Below are positions 52,507 to 61,484 of a stretch of DNA of 64,000 nt, piece after piece. The notes below the pieces were generated by a model. The model made no database searches. It was not told the DNA's origin and was given only the letters and a program-made list of their open reading frames with translations. How positions within the stretch are numbered: position 1 is the first letter of the stretch; each line of letters opens with the position of its first letter. Made by a program: the position numbers and the translations under genes. Source of the DNA: Saprospira grandis str. Lewin (lineage in GTDB: Bacteria; Bacteroidota; Bacteroidia; Chitinophagales; Saprospiraceae); assembly GCF_000250635.1 (NCBI RefSeq), contig NC_016940.1:1839001-1903000 (forward strand), in the 5' to 3' direction.

Positions 52507-53727
52507 ATGAGCGATAAAAGACTTGTGTATCTGGACAATAGCGCCACCACTCCTGTAGACCCTAGAGTTTTGGAAGAAATGTTGCCCTATTTTCAGGATA
52601 AATTTGGGAATGCGGCCAGCCGCAACCACTCCTTTGGCTGGGTAGCTGAGGATGCAGTGGACCAAGCACGCGAGCGCATTGCTAAATTATTGGGGGCCGA
52701 CCCCCGTGAAATTATTTTCACTTCTGGTGCCACCGAGGGCGTTAATCTAGCCATCAAAGGGGTAGCCAATATGTACCGCCGCAAAGGAAACCATATTATT
52801 ACGGCCAAAACAGAGCATAAAGCGGTTTTGGATACTTGTAAAGCTTTGGAGCGCCAAGGCATGGAAGTCACTTATTTGGATGTGAACCGTCAGGGCTTGG
52901 TTGACTTGGAGGAATTGCGTGCAGCTATTAAGGATACAACCATTTTGGTGGCCCTTATGTTTGCCAATAATGAAATTGGGACCATTCAGCCCGTAAAGGA
53001 AATTGCCAAAATCTGTGCAGAGAACAAAACGCTTTTCTTTAGCGATGCCACTCAGGCCGTGGGGAAAGTACCTGTAAATGTAAAAGATATGGGCATTCAT
53101 ATTTTGGCCTTTAGCGGACACAAAATTTATGGCCCCAAAGGCGTAGGTGCACTTTATGTGAGCCGCAAAAACCCTAGAGTTAAATTGACGGCTCAGATTG
53201 ATGGCGGTGGACATGAAAGAGGGATGCGTTCTGGAACCCTAAACGTGCCTGCTATTGTTGGTTTGGGTAAGGCCTGCGAATTGGCCGGCGAAGAAATGGA
53301 AGCGGAAACGGTTCGCTTGCAAGCTTTGCGCGATAAAATTGACCATGAATTGTTGCAAATGGAAGAGGTGGTCTTGAATGGCGCCAAAGAAAGCCGCTTG
53401 CCTCAATTGACGAATATTTCTTTTAAGCATGTGGAAGGGGAAGGACTCATGATGACCTTCAATGAAAATATTGCCCTTTCTTCTGGTTCTGCTTGTACTT
53501 CGGCCTCTTTGGAGCCCTCTTATGTACTCAAAGCACTAGGATTGGGAGATGATTTGGCGCATTCTTCTTTGCGCATCAGCTTGGGTCGCTTTACTACAGA
53601 AGAAGATGTAGATTATGCGATTGAGCGCATCCGCGACGGAGTAAACCACATGCGTTCTTTATCTCCTATCTGGGAAATGTACCAAGAAGGAATTGATTTG
53701 GACTCTGTAGAATGGTCTGAACACTAA
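52507..53727 (+). CDS. iscS: Cysteine desulfurase IscS
   Basis: A 406-residue PLP enzyme that transfers sulfur from cysteine to IscU. It begins [20 protein letters not shown]. The PLP lysine is K206 in [10 protein letters not shown], and the catalytic cysteine is C330 in [22 protein letters not shown] and the C-terminal [20 protein letters not shown] match the IscS group rather than SufS. It is first gene of iscS-iscU-iscA. Confidence 0.97.
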   Translation: MSDKRLVYLDNSATTPVDPRVLEEMLPYFQDKFGNAASRNHSFGWVAEDAVDQARERIAKLLGADPREIIFTSGATEGVNLAIKGVANMYRRKGNHIITAKTEHKAVLDTCKALERQGMEVTYLDVNRQGLVDLEELRAAIKDTTILVALMFANNEIGTIQPVKEIAKICAENKTLFFSDATQAVGKVPVNVKDMGIHILAFSGHKIYGPKGVGALYVSRKNPRVKLTAQIDGGGHERGMRSGTLNVPAIVGLGKACELAGEEMEAETVRLQALRDKIDHELLQMEEVVLNGAKESRLPQLTNISFKHVEGEGLMMTFNENIALSSGSACTSASLEPSYVLKALGLGDDLAHSSLRISLGRFTTEEDVDYAIERIRDGVNHMRSLSPIWEMYQEGIDLDSVEWSEH

Positions 53728-53761
53728 AATTTGTTTGAAAACTGCTTAAACTGCATATATT

Positions 53762-54148
53762 ATGGCTTATTCTGAAAAATTGCTCGATCACTTCAAGAAC
53801 CCTCGTAATGTAGGCACCTTGGACAAGAATAAAAATACGGTAGGTACTGGCCTTGTTGGCGCTCCTGAATGTGGCGACGTCATGCGTCTCCAAATTGAGG
53901 TAAGCGAAGATGGCATTATCCAAGAAGCCAAGTTTAAAACCTTTGGTTGTGGCTCTGCTATTGCCTCTTCTTCTTTGGCCACCGAATGGCTCAAAGGAAA
54001 GTCAGTAGATGAAGCTGCTTCTATTGATAATATGGCTATCGTGGAAGAGCTTGAGCTTCCTCCCGTAAAAATTCACTGCTCTGTTTTGGCTGAAGATGCC
54101 ATCAAGGCAGCCATTAAGGATTATCAAGAGAAAAATGCCAAGGCCTAA
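53762..54148 (+). CDS. iscU: Fe-S cluster scaffold IscU
   Basis: A 128-residue scaffold on which [2Fe-2S] clusters are built. It begins MAYSEKLLDHFKNPRNVGTL and has the three conserved cysteines in GAPECGDVM, TFGCGSAIASSS and KIHCSVLAEDAI. The HscA-recognition motif reads LPPVK (E. coli LPPVK). It lies 34 bp after iscS; hscA and hscB are absent from the neighbourhood. Confidence 0.97.
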   Translation: MAYSEKLLDHFKNPRNVGTLDKNKNTVGTGLVGAPECGDVMRLQIEVSEDGIIQEAKFKTFGCGSAIASSSLATEWLKGKSVDEAASIDNMAIVEELELPPVKIHCSVLAEDAIKAAIKDYQEKNAKA

Positions 54149-54172
54149 TTTTGGCCCAAAAATAATTGTACT

Positions 54173-54499
54173 ATGATTTATGTAGCCGATAGCGCCAAGG
54201 AAAAAATCCAAGAAATTAAGGAGCAAGAGCAACTCAGCGATGAGTTTTTCATCCGGGTTTCTGTGACTAGCGGAGGATGCTCTGGCCTTAGCTACAAAAT
54301 GGATTTTGACAATGAGTCGCAAACCGAAGATCAGGTCTTTGAAGATAAGGGCGTAAAGGTGGTTACAGACCTCAAGAGCTTTCTTTATCTTTTTGATACG
54401 ACCCTGCACTTTTCGGGCGGGCTCAATGGCAAGGGGTTTTATTTTGAAAACCCCAATGCTGCTAGAACCTGTGGCTGTGGCGAAAGTTTTTCGCTCTAG
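54173..54499 (+). CDS. iscA: A-type Fe-S carrier (IscA/ErpA family)
   Basis: A 108-residue A-type carrier with the three cysteines in the expected pattern: one in TSGGCSGLSYKMDF and a CxC near the end in RTCGCGESFSL. It carries iron or clusters between IscU and target proteins. The family members IscA, SufA and ErpA cannot be separated by sequence alone; I use iscA because of the operon. A terminator follows. Confidence 0.9.
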   Translation: MIYVADSAKEKIQEIKEQEQLSDEFFIRVSVTSGGCSGLSYKMDFDNESQTEDQVFEDKGVKVVTDLKSFLYLFDTTLHFSGGLNGKGFYFENPNAARTCGCGESFSL

Positions 54500-54521
54500 T
54501 TGCTCGGAATAATGTGATGAC

Positions 54522-54555
54522 AAAAAAAGCCCCGCCTTTCGGCGGGGCTTTTTTT
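54522..54555. terminator. Bidirectional terminator after iscA
   Basis: AAAAAGCCCCGCC pairs perfectly with GGCGGGGCTTTTT around TTTC, with A and T runs on both sides. It serves iscA and the convergent protease gene. Confidence 0.9.
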
Positions 54556-54568
54556 GTACCCTTTGGGC

Positions 54569-56080
54569 TTATTTCAAGGCCTTTACGGCCTGCATAGGCT
54601 GAATCAATGGGCCTGTTTTTTGGCCATCGGCTGTTTGTTTTCCTGTTTTTGCCAATAGCTCATAGGCTTCTTTGGTCGTCAGTTGCGGATGAAGCGCTCG
54701 CAAAAGCCCCAAGGTTCCCGCCACATAAGGCGTAGCCATAGAGGTCCCACTCATATTATCGTACTTAGAATTGGGCATGCTAGAATAAATATCTACCCCA
54801 GGAGCCGCCAATCCATAATTAAGGTGCTGCACCTCATTAGAAAAGCTCGCTTTCCGCAGTTGGGGGTCCAAGGCCGAAACCGTAATTACCCCATTTACAG
54901 AAGCGGGTACAATTCGACGGGCATCAAAACCATTGTTTCCCGCAGCAACAACCACAATACCGCCTTTTTTATTCACATAACGCACGGCTTCTTCATAGGC
55001 CTTTTGACGATCATCGCTAGATGGGCCACCTAAAGACATAGAAACTACATCGGCTCCTTTGTCGGCCGCCAAGAGCATGGCGTTAATGATTCGACGCTGC
55101 GTAGTTCCTCCTGAGCGAGGAAAAACCTGAATGCTACTTAGCTCCACAAAATCAGAAGAGGGAAAAGCCGAGGCCACGCCCTTGCCATTATTAGAAACGG
55201 CAGCGGCAATTCCTGCGCAATGCGTTCCATGGCCCTGAACATCCTTATCATATTCGCTACTCACAGAGCGATATTGGTCCTTAATATCTTCATGCTTGGC
55301 ATCTACGCCTGTATCCAAAATAAAGATGCGCGCCTTTTTCTTGGGGCGGATCCCTTCTTCCTGCAAGAAGCGGTGCAGCCCATTATAATTCAAAGCTTCA
55401 TAGGCCCACATTTTGGCAATGCCAGGATCATTGAGCAAAGGTTGTTTGGGCGAGCGACTAATTGCGGCAGCGCTTTGGGGCTCCCAAAGTTGCAAAATCT
55501 CATTTTCCTCCAAACTTTCTACCCCTTGCAACCCTTTGAGCTCCTCTTCAATCTCTGTCAATTGGTCCAAAGCTGATTCTGGAATATTCAAGGCATAAAA
55601 ATCATCTAAATCCGTTTGCTCTGGGTTTTGCAATTTAAATGCGGGCTCATAGCTAAAGCCATATTTGGCCGCCAATTTATCTAGCAATTTGGGCGTTTGC
55701 CCCTCCTCCAACTCAATCAATAGCTCTGATTGTGGATCGAGGTTTTCGGCAGTGGCCTTTTGGCCAAAAAACAAATTGAGGCCCTGCACATCTAGCTGAT
55801 AAAGGCCAAAAACACTGGCCCCTAAAAGAGAGAGAAAGGCGATTTTATTATTGGAGAAAATATTGAGCACAAAGGCTCCCCCAAACAAAATAAAGAGATA
55901 AACCACTAGCCGAATGTAGCCAAAGGTGCTTGGCAAAACCAGATGGTAAGCCAAGAAAATCAGAAAAGAGGCGATAAAACTAGGGCCAAAATATTTGCGA
56001 ATATGGGCCTCCTCCTTAAAGAGCAACCAAAGCGACAAAGAGGCAAAGGTCCAAATGAAAATCAATCCTATCCAACTCAT
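54569..56080 (-). CDS. Membrane-anchored subtilisin-like serine protease (S8)
   Basis: A 503-residue protein. The N-terminal about 110 residues are four hydrophobic segments (for example WIGLIFIWTFASLSLWLLF). A propeptide-like region (about 125-210) follows, then the S8 domain with Asp in IFILDTGVDAKHED (about 256), His in GHGTHCAGIAAA (about 285) and Ser in SGTSMATPYVAGTLGLL (about 445); the oxyanion Asn is in VVAAGNNGFDA. Most secreted subtilases have only a signal peptide, so a polytopic membrane anchor is unusual. Substrate unknown. Confidence 0.9.
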   Translation of the reverse strand: MSWIGLIFIWTFASLSLWLLFKEEAHIRKYFGPSFIASFLIFLAYHLVLPSTFGYIRLVVYLFILFGGAFVLNIFSNNKIAFLSLLGASVFGLYQLDVQGLNLFFGQKATAENLDPQSELLIELEEGQTPKLLDKLAAKYGFSYEPAFKLQNPEQTDLDDFYALNIPESALDQLTEIEEELKGLQGVESLEENEILQLWEPQSAAAISRSPKQPLLNDPGIAKMWAYEALNYNGLHRFLQEEGIRPKKKARIFILDTGVDAKHEDIKDQYRSVSSEYDKDVQGHGTHCAGIAAAVSNNGKGVASAFPSSDFVELSSIQVFPRSGGTTQRRIINAMLLAADKGADVVSMSLGGPSSDDRQKAYEEAVRYVNKKGGIVVVAAGNNGFDARRIVPASVNGVITVSALDPQLRKASFSNEVQHLNYGLAAPGVDIYSSMPNSKYDNMSGTSMATPYVAGTLGLLRALHPQLTTKEAYELLAKTGKQTADGQKTGPLIQPMQAVKALK

Positions 56081-56108
56081 AGTTAGTATTTTACAGTAAA
56101 AAATGGGG

Positions 56109-56324
56109 CTAAAGTACTTTCAACTCGAGGATCTCGATGGGGGTTCCCCACATTTGCACAGAAAAATAATCTTCTGCCTCCTTGGCCATAATTTCTAGGC
56201 GCAAACCCGCTTTTGCATACTTTTGGTCCAAATTTGTGGGCAAGTATTCTTGGCCCTGATCATCTTTGAGGCCCCAAAATCCACCAGATAGTGGGACATG
56301 AATGACGGTTACAATTAGTTTCAT
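56109..56324 (-). CDS. Conserved small protein of unknown function
   Basis: A 71-residue protein beginning MKLIVTVIHVPLSGGFWGLK, with a middle DDQGQEYLPTNLDQKYAKAG and an end VQMWGTPIEILELKVL. The GGFWG and MWGTPIEI pieces look like a small conserved beta-barrel family I cannot name. The layout suggests an intact gene, 28 bp before the protease gene. A dispersed repeat precedes its start. Confidence 0.6.
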   Translation of the reverse strand: MKLIVTVIHVPLSGGFWGLKDDQGQEYLPTNLDQKYAKAGLRLEIMAKEAEDYFSVQMWGTPIEILELKVL

Positions 56325-56338
56325 AGTTCTGTTTTATA

Positions 56339-56500
56339 TTTTTTTTGGGGCTGCCCCTGCGCTTCGCTTGGGTCGGGCTGTGTCGTGGCTCGCAAGTCTG
56401 CTCGGCCCTGCAGTTTTTTCGCTACGCTCAAAAACTTGGGTCTGCGGCTTTGCCGCACCACTGTCCATCCCTCAGCCGCTCCACCGAGGAGCCAGCTAAA
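56339..56500 (+). repeat. GC-rich dispersed repeat, copy 18 (type B)
   Basis: Plus-orientation type B copy 14 bp upstream of the 71-residue gene. Its first stem is AGTTTTT/AAAAACT around a long loop and its second CGGC/GCCG. The pairing survives although the arms are AT-rich. Confidence 0.85.
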
Positions 56501-56526
56501 GGCTTTGGGCTTCGGCCCTTTTGGTT

Positions 56527-57000
56527 TTATTGGGCGGCCACAATATCCCTTATAATTTTGAGATGATGATTCGTATGAATGGCTACAAACTTAATGCCTT
56601 GGTTTCTTCTAAGGTGGCCAAAAAAAGGATGGTCGAAATAAGCTTTTTCTGCTTGTTTTTGGACCAATTGCAGCAGGGCCTCGCTTTTTTCCAATAAGCT
56701 AGGCAACTGACTAAGGTCTATGGCTTCTCGGTTGTTAATCATCTTTGGGGCCTTGGCTTTTCCTCTGGGAATTTTGCCCGTGGCCAAAATCAGTGATTTA
56801 GAGGGGCTAAACTTGGGTTTAAACTGAGCGGGATCGCTATCGACAATGGCTTGCAACATAGCAATAGCTGCCTTAAGCGAGTGCTCAATATGCCAATCTA
56901 CCCCTCTTTCCGATACCTCAGGGGCCAAAAGCGGCCCTTGCTCCAAATAGCTGGCTAAATCCTTTAGGCTCTGCTGAGCCATATCTACTTCTTTTTTCAT
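56527..57000 (-). CDS. DUF1569/DinB-superfamily protein, paralog 2
   Basis: A 157-residue helical protein. The C-terminal motif FDHPFFGHLRRNQGIKFVAI followed by HTNHHLKIIRDIV contains the His ligands typical of DUF1569/DinB four-helix bundles. VDWHIEHSLKAAIAMLQAIV supplies another His. It is about as long as, and closely similar to, the gene 24 bp upstream. DinB-fold enzymes are often metal-dependent thiol transferases; the activity here is unknown. Confidence 0.8.
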   Translation of the reverse strand: MKKEVDMAQQSLKDLASYLEQGPLLAPEVSERGVDWHIEHSLKAAIAMLQAIVDSDPAQFKPKFSPSKSLILATGKIPRGKAKAPKMINNREAIDLSQLPSLLEKSEALLQLVQKQAEKAYFDHPFFGHLRRNQGIKFVAIHTNHHLKIIRDIVAAQ

Positions 57001-57024
57001 AAAAAATTCCAGATTTGAGGGAGA

Positions 57025-57504
57025 CTAATTAGCTTGAGCGGCTAAAATATCTTGAATAATCTTGAGATGGTGATTCGTATGAATAGCCACAAACCTCAGG
57101 GCTTCATTTCGTTTCATATGGCCAAAAATGGGATGATCGAAATAACTTTTTTCGGCCTTGTTTTGAGCGCCCAGCAGCAAGTTTCTCAATTTTTCGATCA
57201 TTTCGGGGACTTTGCCTAATGAAATCTCCCCTTTGTTATTTAAAATATCTGGCGAGACGGCCCGCCCTCTAGGAATTCGCCCCATTCGGAGAATCAGGGT
57301 TTTAGTAGGGCTAAATTTGGGTTTAAACTGAGCGGGGTCACTTTCTTCTAATGCATCAATAATTAAGATTGCTGCTTTTAGGCTATGTTCTATATGCCAA
57401 TCAATGGCTCTAGCCGATACCTTTGGCGCTCCGATTGAGGCATGAGGCAAGCTGGCCTCTAATTGGTCTACAGCGCTCTTGATCAGCTGAATTTGTTTTT
57501 CCAT
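57025..57504 (-). CDS. DUF1569/DinB-superfamily protein, paralog 1
   Basis: A 159-residue protein sharing with its neighbour AIDWHIEHSLKAAILIIDAL, FKPKFSPTKTLILRMGRIPR and FDHPIFGHMKRNEALRFVAI, then HTNHHLKIIQDIL. The tandem pair arose by gene duplication. Metal-binding His positions are intact in both. Confidence 0.82.
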   Translation of the reverse strand: MEKQIQLIKSAVDQLEASLPHASIGAPKVSARAIDWHIEHSLKAAILIIDALEESDPAQFKPKFSPTKTLILRMGRIPRGRAVSPDILNNKGEISLGKVPEMIEKLRNLLLGAQNKAEKSYFDHPIFGHMKRNEALRFVAIHTNHHLKIIQDILAAQAN

Positions 57505-57540
57505 AACGTTCTTTGCTTAGATTTTGTAATCATGGAGATA

Positions 57541-57715
57541 GGCGGGGGCGAAGCCTTTTTGGCCCGCAGGGCCTTTTTGTCGAGCCGGCCCAGCGCTGCG
57601 GAGGGGTGGCCGCAGGCCAGACCGAGCCGCTGAAAGCGGCGAAGGGCCGAGCAGACCTGCGAGCCCCGCAGCATAGCGGCGGCCGCCCATGGGCGGCCGC
57701 GGGCCCCAAAAAAAA
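57541..57715 (-). repeat. GC-rich dispersed repeat, copy 19
   Basis: Minus-orientation copy between secA and the DUF1569 pair. It has stems GCCGCT/AGCGGC and TGGCC/GGCCA, and a very strong extra palindrome, GCGGCCGCCCATGGGCGGCC, next to its A-rich end. Confidence 0.85.
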
Positions 57716-57744
57716 GCCCACTTACAAGAAAGATACTTATAAGT
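57708..57744 (-). terminator. Terminator after secA
   Basis: On the minus strand ACTTATAAG pairs with CTTGTAAGT (one G-U) and is followed by GGGC and eight T. The T run merges with the A-rich end of repeat copy 19. Confidence 0.7.
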
Positions 57745-57774
57745 GAGCGATTTATGGGTATAAACTAAATCAAA

Positions 57775-60700
57775 TTAGTTTTTGCCGTGGCAATGCTTGT
57801 ATTTTTTGCCGCTACCGCAGGGGCAAAGATCGTTGCGACCGACCTTATTTTCTACACGGCGAGGGGCTACTCTAGGAGCGGGGCCTTGAGGTTGTTGCGC
57901 AGCCTGTTTTTGGGCCTCCTCTTTCGCTTTTTGCTCTTCGATATTGCTGTGTACCTCCTCGAAGTACTCCTCTTCTTCTACCTCCTGTGCTTCTTGGATT
58001 TGGCTTTCCTGTTGGATAGGAATTAGGCCACGGAACAAGAAAGAGCAAACCTCTTGATTGATTCGGCTACGGAGTTGGGCAAAAAGCTTGCGCGACTCAA
58101 TTTTGTAGACCACCAAGGGGTCTTTTTGGGCAAAAGAAGCATTTTGGACCTGATCCTTGAGCTCATCCATATCGCGGAGGTGCTCCTTCCAATTAGAATC
58201 GATAAGGGCCAAAGTGATTGAGCGTTCGATTTGGTTAATCAGGCTCTTGCCATTAGTTTTCACGGCCTGTTCCATATCGGCATTGATTTCCAGGGCCTGG
58301 ATACCGTTAGTAAAGGGGATAGCAATTTTTGTAAAGTTATTGCTTTCGTCCTCATAGATCCGTTGGATAAGCGGCAAAATAGCCTGAGCGATATGCTCGA
58401 ACTTGCGGTTATAGGCGGCAAAAAGCGGGGCCGACAGTTGGTCCGTCAAATCATTGGGATCTGTCGTATAGAGCTCTTCAGCTGTAATTTGTGGATCGAT
58501 ACCAAAGTTTTGGATCATGGCCTGTTCGAAGCCCTCATAATTGCGTTCATTTTGATATTGAGCGATCAATTCATAGAGCAAATCGAGGAACATATCGTTG
58601 AGGTCAATCGCTAGGCGATCGCCTTCTAGGGCATTATTACGGCGGCGGTAAATTTCTTCCCGCTGCATATTCATTACATCATCATATTCGAGTAGGCGTT
58701 TACGAATACCGAAGTTATTCTCTTCCACCTTCTTTTGTGCTCTTTCGATCGACTTGCTAATCATGGGATGTTGCAAAACATCGCCTTCTTTATGGCCTAG
58801 GCGGTCCATCATTTTAGCGATACGATCGGAGCGGAAAAGGCGCATCAGTTTATCTTCTAGAGAAACATAAAACTGAGAAGAACCTACATCTCCTTGACGG
58901 CCGGCACGACCACGGAGCTGGCGATCTACCCGGCGAGAATCGTGGCGTTCTGTACCAATAATGGCCAAACCGCCCAATTGTTTCACCTCATCGCTTAGTT
59001 TAATATCGGTACCACGACCGGCCATGTTGGTGGCAATGGTCACCTGTCCACTCTTACCCGCTTCTGCTACTACATCGGCCTCGCGGGCGTGCTGTTTAGC
59101 GTTAAGTACATTATGCGGAATTTTGCGGAGGCTAAGCATACGGCTCAAGACCTCTGAGCTTTGGACCGAAGTTGTACCGACAAGGATAGGTCGGCCAGCT
59201 TCACGCATCTTTATCACCTCTTCAATGATCGCATTATACTTTTCGCGTTCTGTCTTATAGACCAAATCGTTACGGTCATCACGGGCGATTGGGCGGTTGG
59301 TGGGAATAATCACCACATCCAATTTATAAATATCCCAAAGCTCCTGTGATTCCGTTTCCGCTGTACCGGTCATCCCTGCCAGTTTGTGGTACATTCGGAA
59401 GAAGTTCTGTAGCGTTACGGTAGCATAAGTTTGGGTAGAGTTTTCGATCTCTACATTTTCCTTAGCTTCTAGTGCTTGGTGTAGGCCGTCCGAATAGCGG
59501 CGGCCATCCATAACCCGGCCCGTTTGCTCATCGACAATTTTCACCTTGCCCTCTACAACAATATATTCATCTTCTTTATGGAAGAGTGCATAAGCCTTAA
59601 GCAATTGGCGCATAGCATGCAGGCGCTCACTTTTGGCGGCAAAAGCCTGAATCAACTCATCTTTTTTGAGCTGTTTGTCTTCGGGGCTGAGGCTGCTATT
59701 ATTATCTACTTGCAAGAGTTTATCATTGATATCCTCCATAACAAATAGGTGCTTATCAGAGCCTCCCTTACCCAATAAATCTGTTCCTCGGTCGGTCAGT
59801 TCTACACTGCGGTTTTTCTCTTCGATCACAAAAAACAGTTCAGCATCGGCTTTGTGCATATGCTTACTTTGTTCGGCCATATAATGCGCCTCTGTTTTCT
59901 GTAGAATTTGCTGCATACCGGGTTCACTCAAAAACTTAATGAGTGCGCGGTTTTTGGGTAGACCACGATAGGCGCGGAAAAGATCGAGTCCTCCCCCACC
60001 CTCTTCGGGTCCAGTATCGCCAGCGGCAATTTTTTGTTTAGCCGAGCGGATGAGTTGAACGACCAATTTCTTTTGGGCATTCATAATATGCTCTACAGCA
60101 GGCTTGAGGCTCAAAAATAGCTCTGCGCGATCATCTTTGGGCGTTGGGCCAGAAATAATGAGTGGTGTACGGGCATCATCAATCAAGACCGAGTCCACCT
60201 CATCAATCATGGTATAATGAAACTTACCTTGTACTTTTTCATCTACCTTATGGACCATATTATCTCTTAGATAATCAAAACCAAATTCGTTATTGGTTCC
60301 ATAAGTTACATCACAACGGTAAGCCGCCTTGCGTCCATCAGAATGCGGGCGATGCTTATCAATACAATCTACAGTAAGGAAAAGGAAGCTCAACAAGGGC
60401 GCCATCCATTCGGCATCCCGTTTAGCTAGATAATCGTTCACGGTAATAATATGCACCCCTTCACCGGCCAAACCATTCAGGTAAGCGGGCAAAGTAGCCA
60501 CTAGGGTTTTACCTTCCCCCGTCGCCATCTCGGCAATTTTACCTGAGTGCAAAACGGCACCACCAATAAGCTGCACATCGTAGTGGATCATATTCCAGAC
60601 CACCTCATTTCCAGCAGCCATCCAGCGGTTTTTCCAGATTGCCTTATCTCCATTTAGTTCTAGCGGACGGACCTCATCATTGATCCAATTCCCCACCACC

Positions 60701-61107
60701 TCATGATCAAAATCAGTAGCGGTCACCTCTAGGGTTTCTTCTTCTGTAAAACGGCGAGCCGTTTCTTTAACTACAGCAAAAGCCTGAGGCAAGAGATTTT
60801 CTAGAATTTCCTCTAGGCGCTGATCGCGGTCCTTTTTCAATTGGTCCACTTCCTTATAAAGATCTTCTTTTTTGAAGATATCTTCGGTAGAGACCGCCTG
60901 CTCTTGCAGCTTTTCAATCTCTACATCAATATCTGCCAAATAATCTTTAATGGCCGCTCTAAATTCAATTGTTTTATGACGGAGCTCGTCATGGCTCAAG
61001 CTCTTGAGCTTGGCGTACTCCTCGTTAATTTGGGCCACTACAGGGCGCAACTCTTCAATATCGCGCTCTTGCTTGTTCCCAAATATCTTTTTTAAGAAAC
61101 CAAACAT
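57775..61107 (-). CDS. secA: Protein translocase ATPase SecA
   Basis: A 1110-residue motor that pushes preproteins through SecYEG. Walker A lies in EMATGEGKTLVATLPAYLNG (about residue 200), the DEAD-type box in HYTMIDEVDSVLIDDARTPL (about 300), and the second helicase domain has TIATNMAGRGTDIKL and RQLRGRAGRQGDVGSS. The C-terminal zinc motif CPCGSGKKYKHCH binds SecB or ribosomes in this family. An insertion-rich region and acidic linker make it longer than the about 900 residues of E. coli SecA; this length is common in Bacteroidota. Confidence 0.98.
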   Translation of the reverse strand: MFGFLKKIFGNKQERDIEELRPVVAQINEEYAKLKSLSHDELRHKTIEFRAAIKDYLADIDVEIEKLQEQAVSTEDIFKKEDLYKEVDQLKKDRDQRLEEILENLLPQAFAVVKETARRFTEEETLEVTATDFDHEVVGNWINDEVRPLELNGDKAIWKNRWMAAGNEVVWNMIHYDVQLIGGAVLHSGKIAEMATGEGKTLVATLPAYLNGLAGEGVHIITVNDYLAKRDAEWMAPLLSFLFLTVDCIDKHRPHSDGRKAAYRCDVTYGTNNEFGFDYLRDNMVHKVDEKVQGKFHYTMIDEVDSVLIDDARTPLIISGPTPKDDRAELFLSLKPAVEHIMNAQKKLVVQLIRSAKQKIAAGDTGPEEGGGGLDLFRAYRGLPKNRALIKFLSEPGMQQILQKTEAHYMAEQSKHMHKADAELFFVIEEKNRSVELTDRGTDLLGKGGSDKHLFVMEDINDKLLQVDNNSSLSPEDKQLKKDELIQAFAAKSERLHAMRQLLKAYALFHKEDEYIVVEGKVKIVDEQTGRVMDGRRYSDGLHQALEAKENVEIENSTQTYATVTLQNFFRMYHKLAGMTGTAETESQELWDIYKLDVVIIPTNRPIARDDRNDLVYKTEREKYNAIIEEVIKMREAGRPILVGTTSVQSSEVLSRMLSLRKIPHNVLNAKQHAREADVVAEAGKSGQVTIATNMAGRGTDIKLSDEVKQLGGLAIIGTERHDSRRVDRQLRGRAGRQGDVGSSQFYVSLEDKLMRLFRSDRIAKMMDRLGHKEGDVLQHPMISKSIERAQKKVEENNFGIRKRLLEYDDVMNMQREEIYRRRNNALEGDRLAIDLNDMFLDLLYELIAQYQNERNYEGFEQAMIQNFGIDPQITAEELYTTDPNDLTDQLSAPLFAAYNRKFEHIAQAILPLIQRIYEDESNNFTKIAIPFTNGIQALEINADMEQAVKTNGKSLINQIERSITLALIDSNWKEHLRDMDELKDQVQNASFAQKDPLVVYKIESRKLFAQLRSRINQEVCSFLFRGLIPIQQESQIQEAQEVEEEEYFEEVHSNIEEQKAKEEAQKQAAQQPQGPAPRVAPRRVENKVGRNDLCPCGSGKKYKHCHGKN

Positions 61108-61185
61108 GCTAAGGTATAAAGTTTATAATCTGTAAATCAGAAAGGGGTTATCCCTTCCTGCCGTCTGCTCTGAGCAAAACTCATA

Positions 61186-61218
61186 CAAAAATACAACTTA
61201 AATAAAGAAGTTGCGCAA
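61186..61218 (-). promoter_or_regulatory. Candidate secA promoter
   Basis: On the minus strand TATTTTTG (61186-61193) fits TAnnTTTG, with TTG (61216-61218) 22 nt upstream. The start codon of secA is about 79 bp downstream. Confidence 0.5.
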
Positions 61219-61336
61219 TTAATGGCCGCAATTATAGCTCAAGGCCCTCATTATAGGGACTTTAGGCTTTTTTTATTTTATTTCCCTTGGCATAACCAAC
61301 TGACAATCTGTCAGTTTTATTTTAATTTAACTGCTA

Positions 61337-61459
61337 TTTTGGGGCCTCCGCCTCCCTTCGGTCGTCGGCGCTACGTTTCGCAGCTCGCTATTCGCTCGGC
61401 CCTGCGGCCTAACGGCCTGGGTCTGCGGCTGCGCCGCACTGCTTCACATCGCTAGGCCT
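61337..61459 (+). repeat. GC-rich dispersed repeat, copy 20 (type A)
   Basis: Plus-orientation copy between the araC-type gene and secA. Its stems are GGCC/GGCC around TAAC and CGGC/GCCG around TGC, and its distal end CACATCGCTAGGCC is canonical. No gene lies in the rest of 61108-61484. Confidence 0.85.
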
Positions 61460-61484
61460 AATGAGCAGCCTGCTCCTCGCAGCA

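Noticed and set aside
5265-61459. Dispersed repeats as simple rho-independent terminators
   Set aside because: The A/T tract is at the wrong end in the hairpin direction (GGCCCC then A run), and separate true terminators lie beside several copies.
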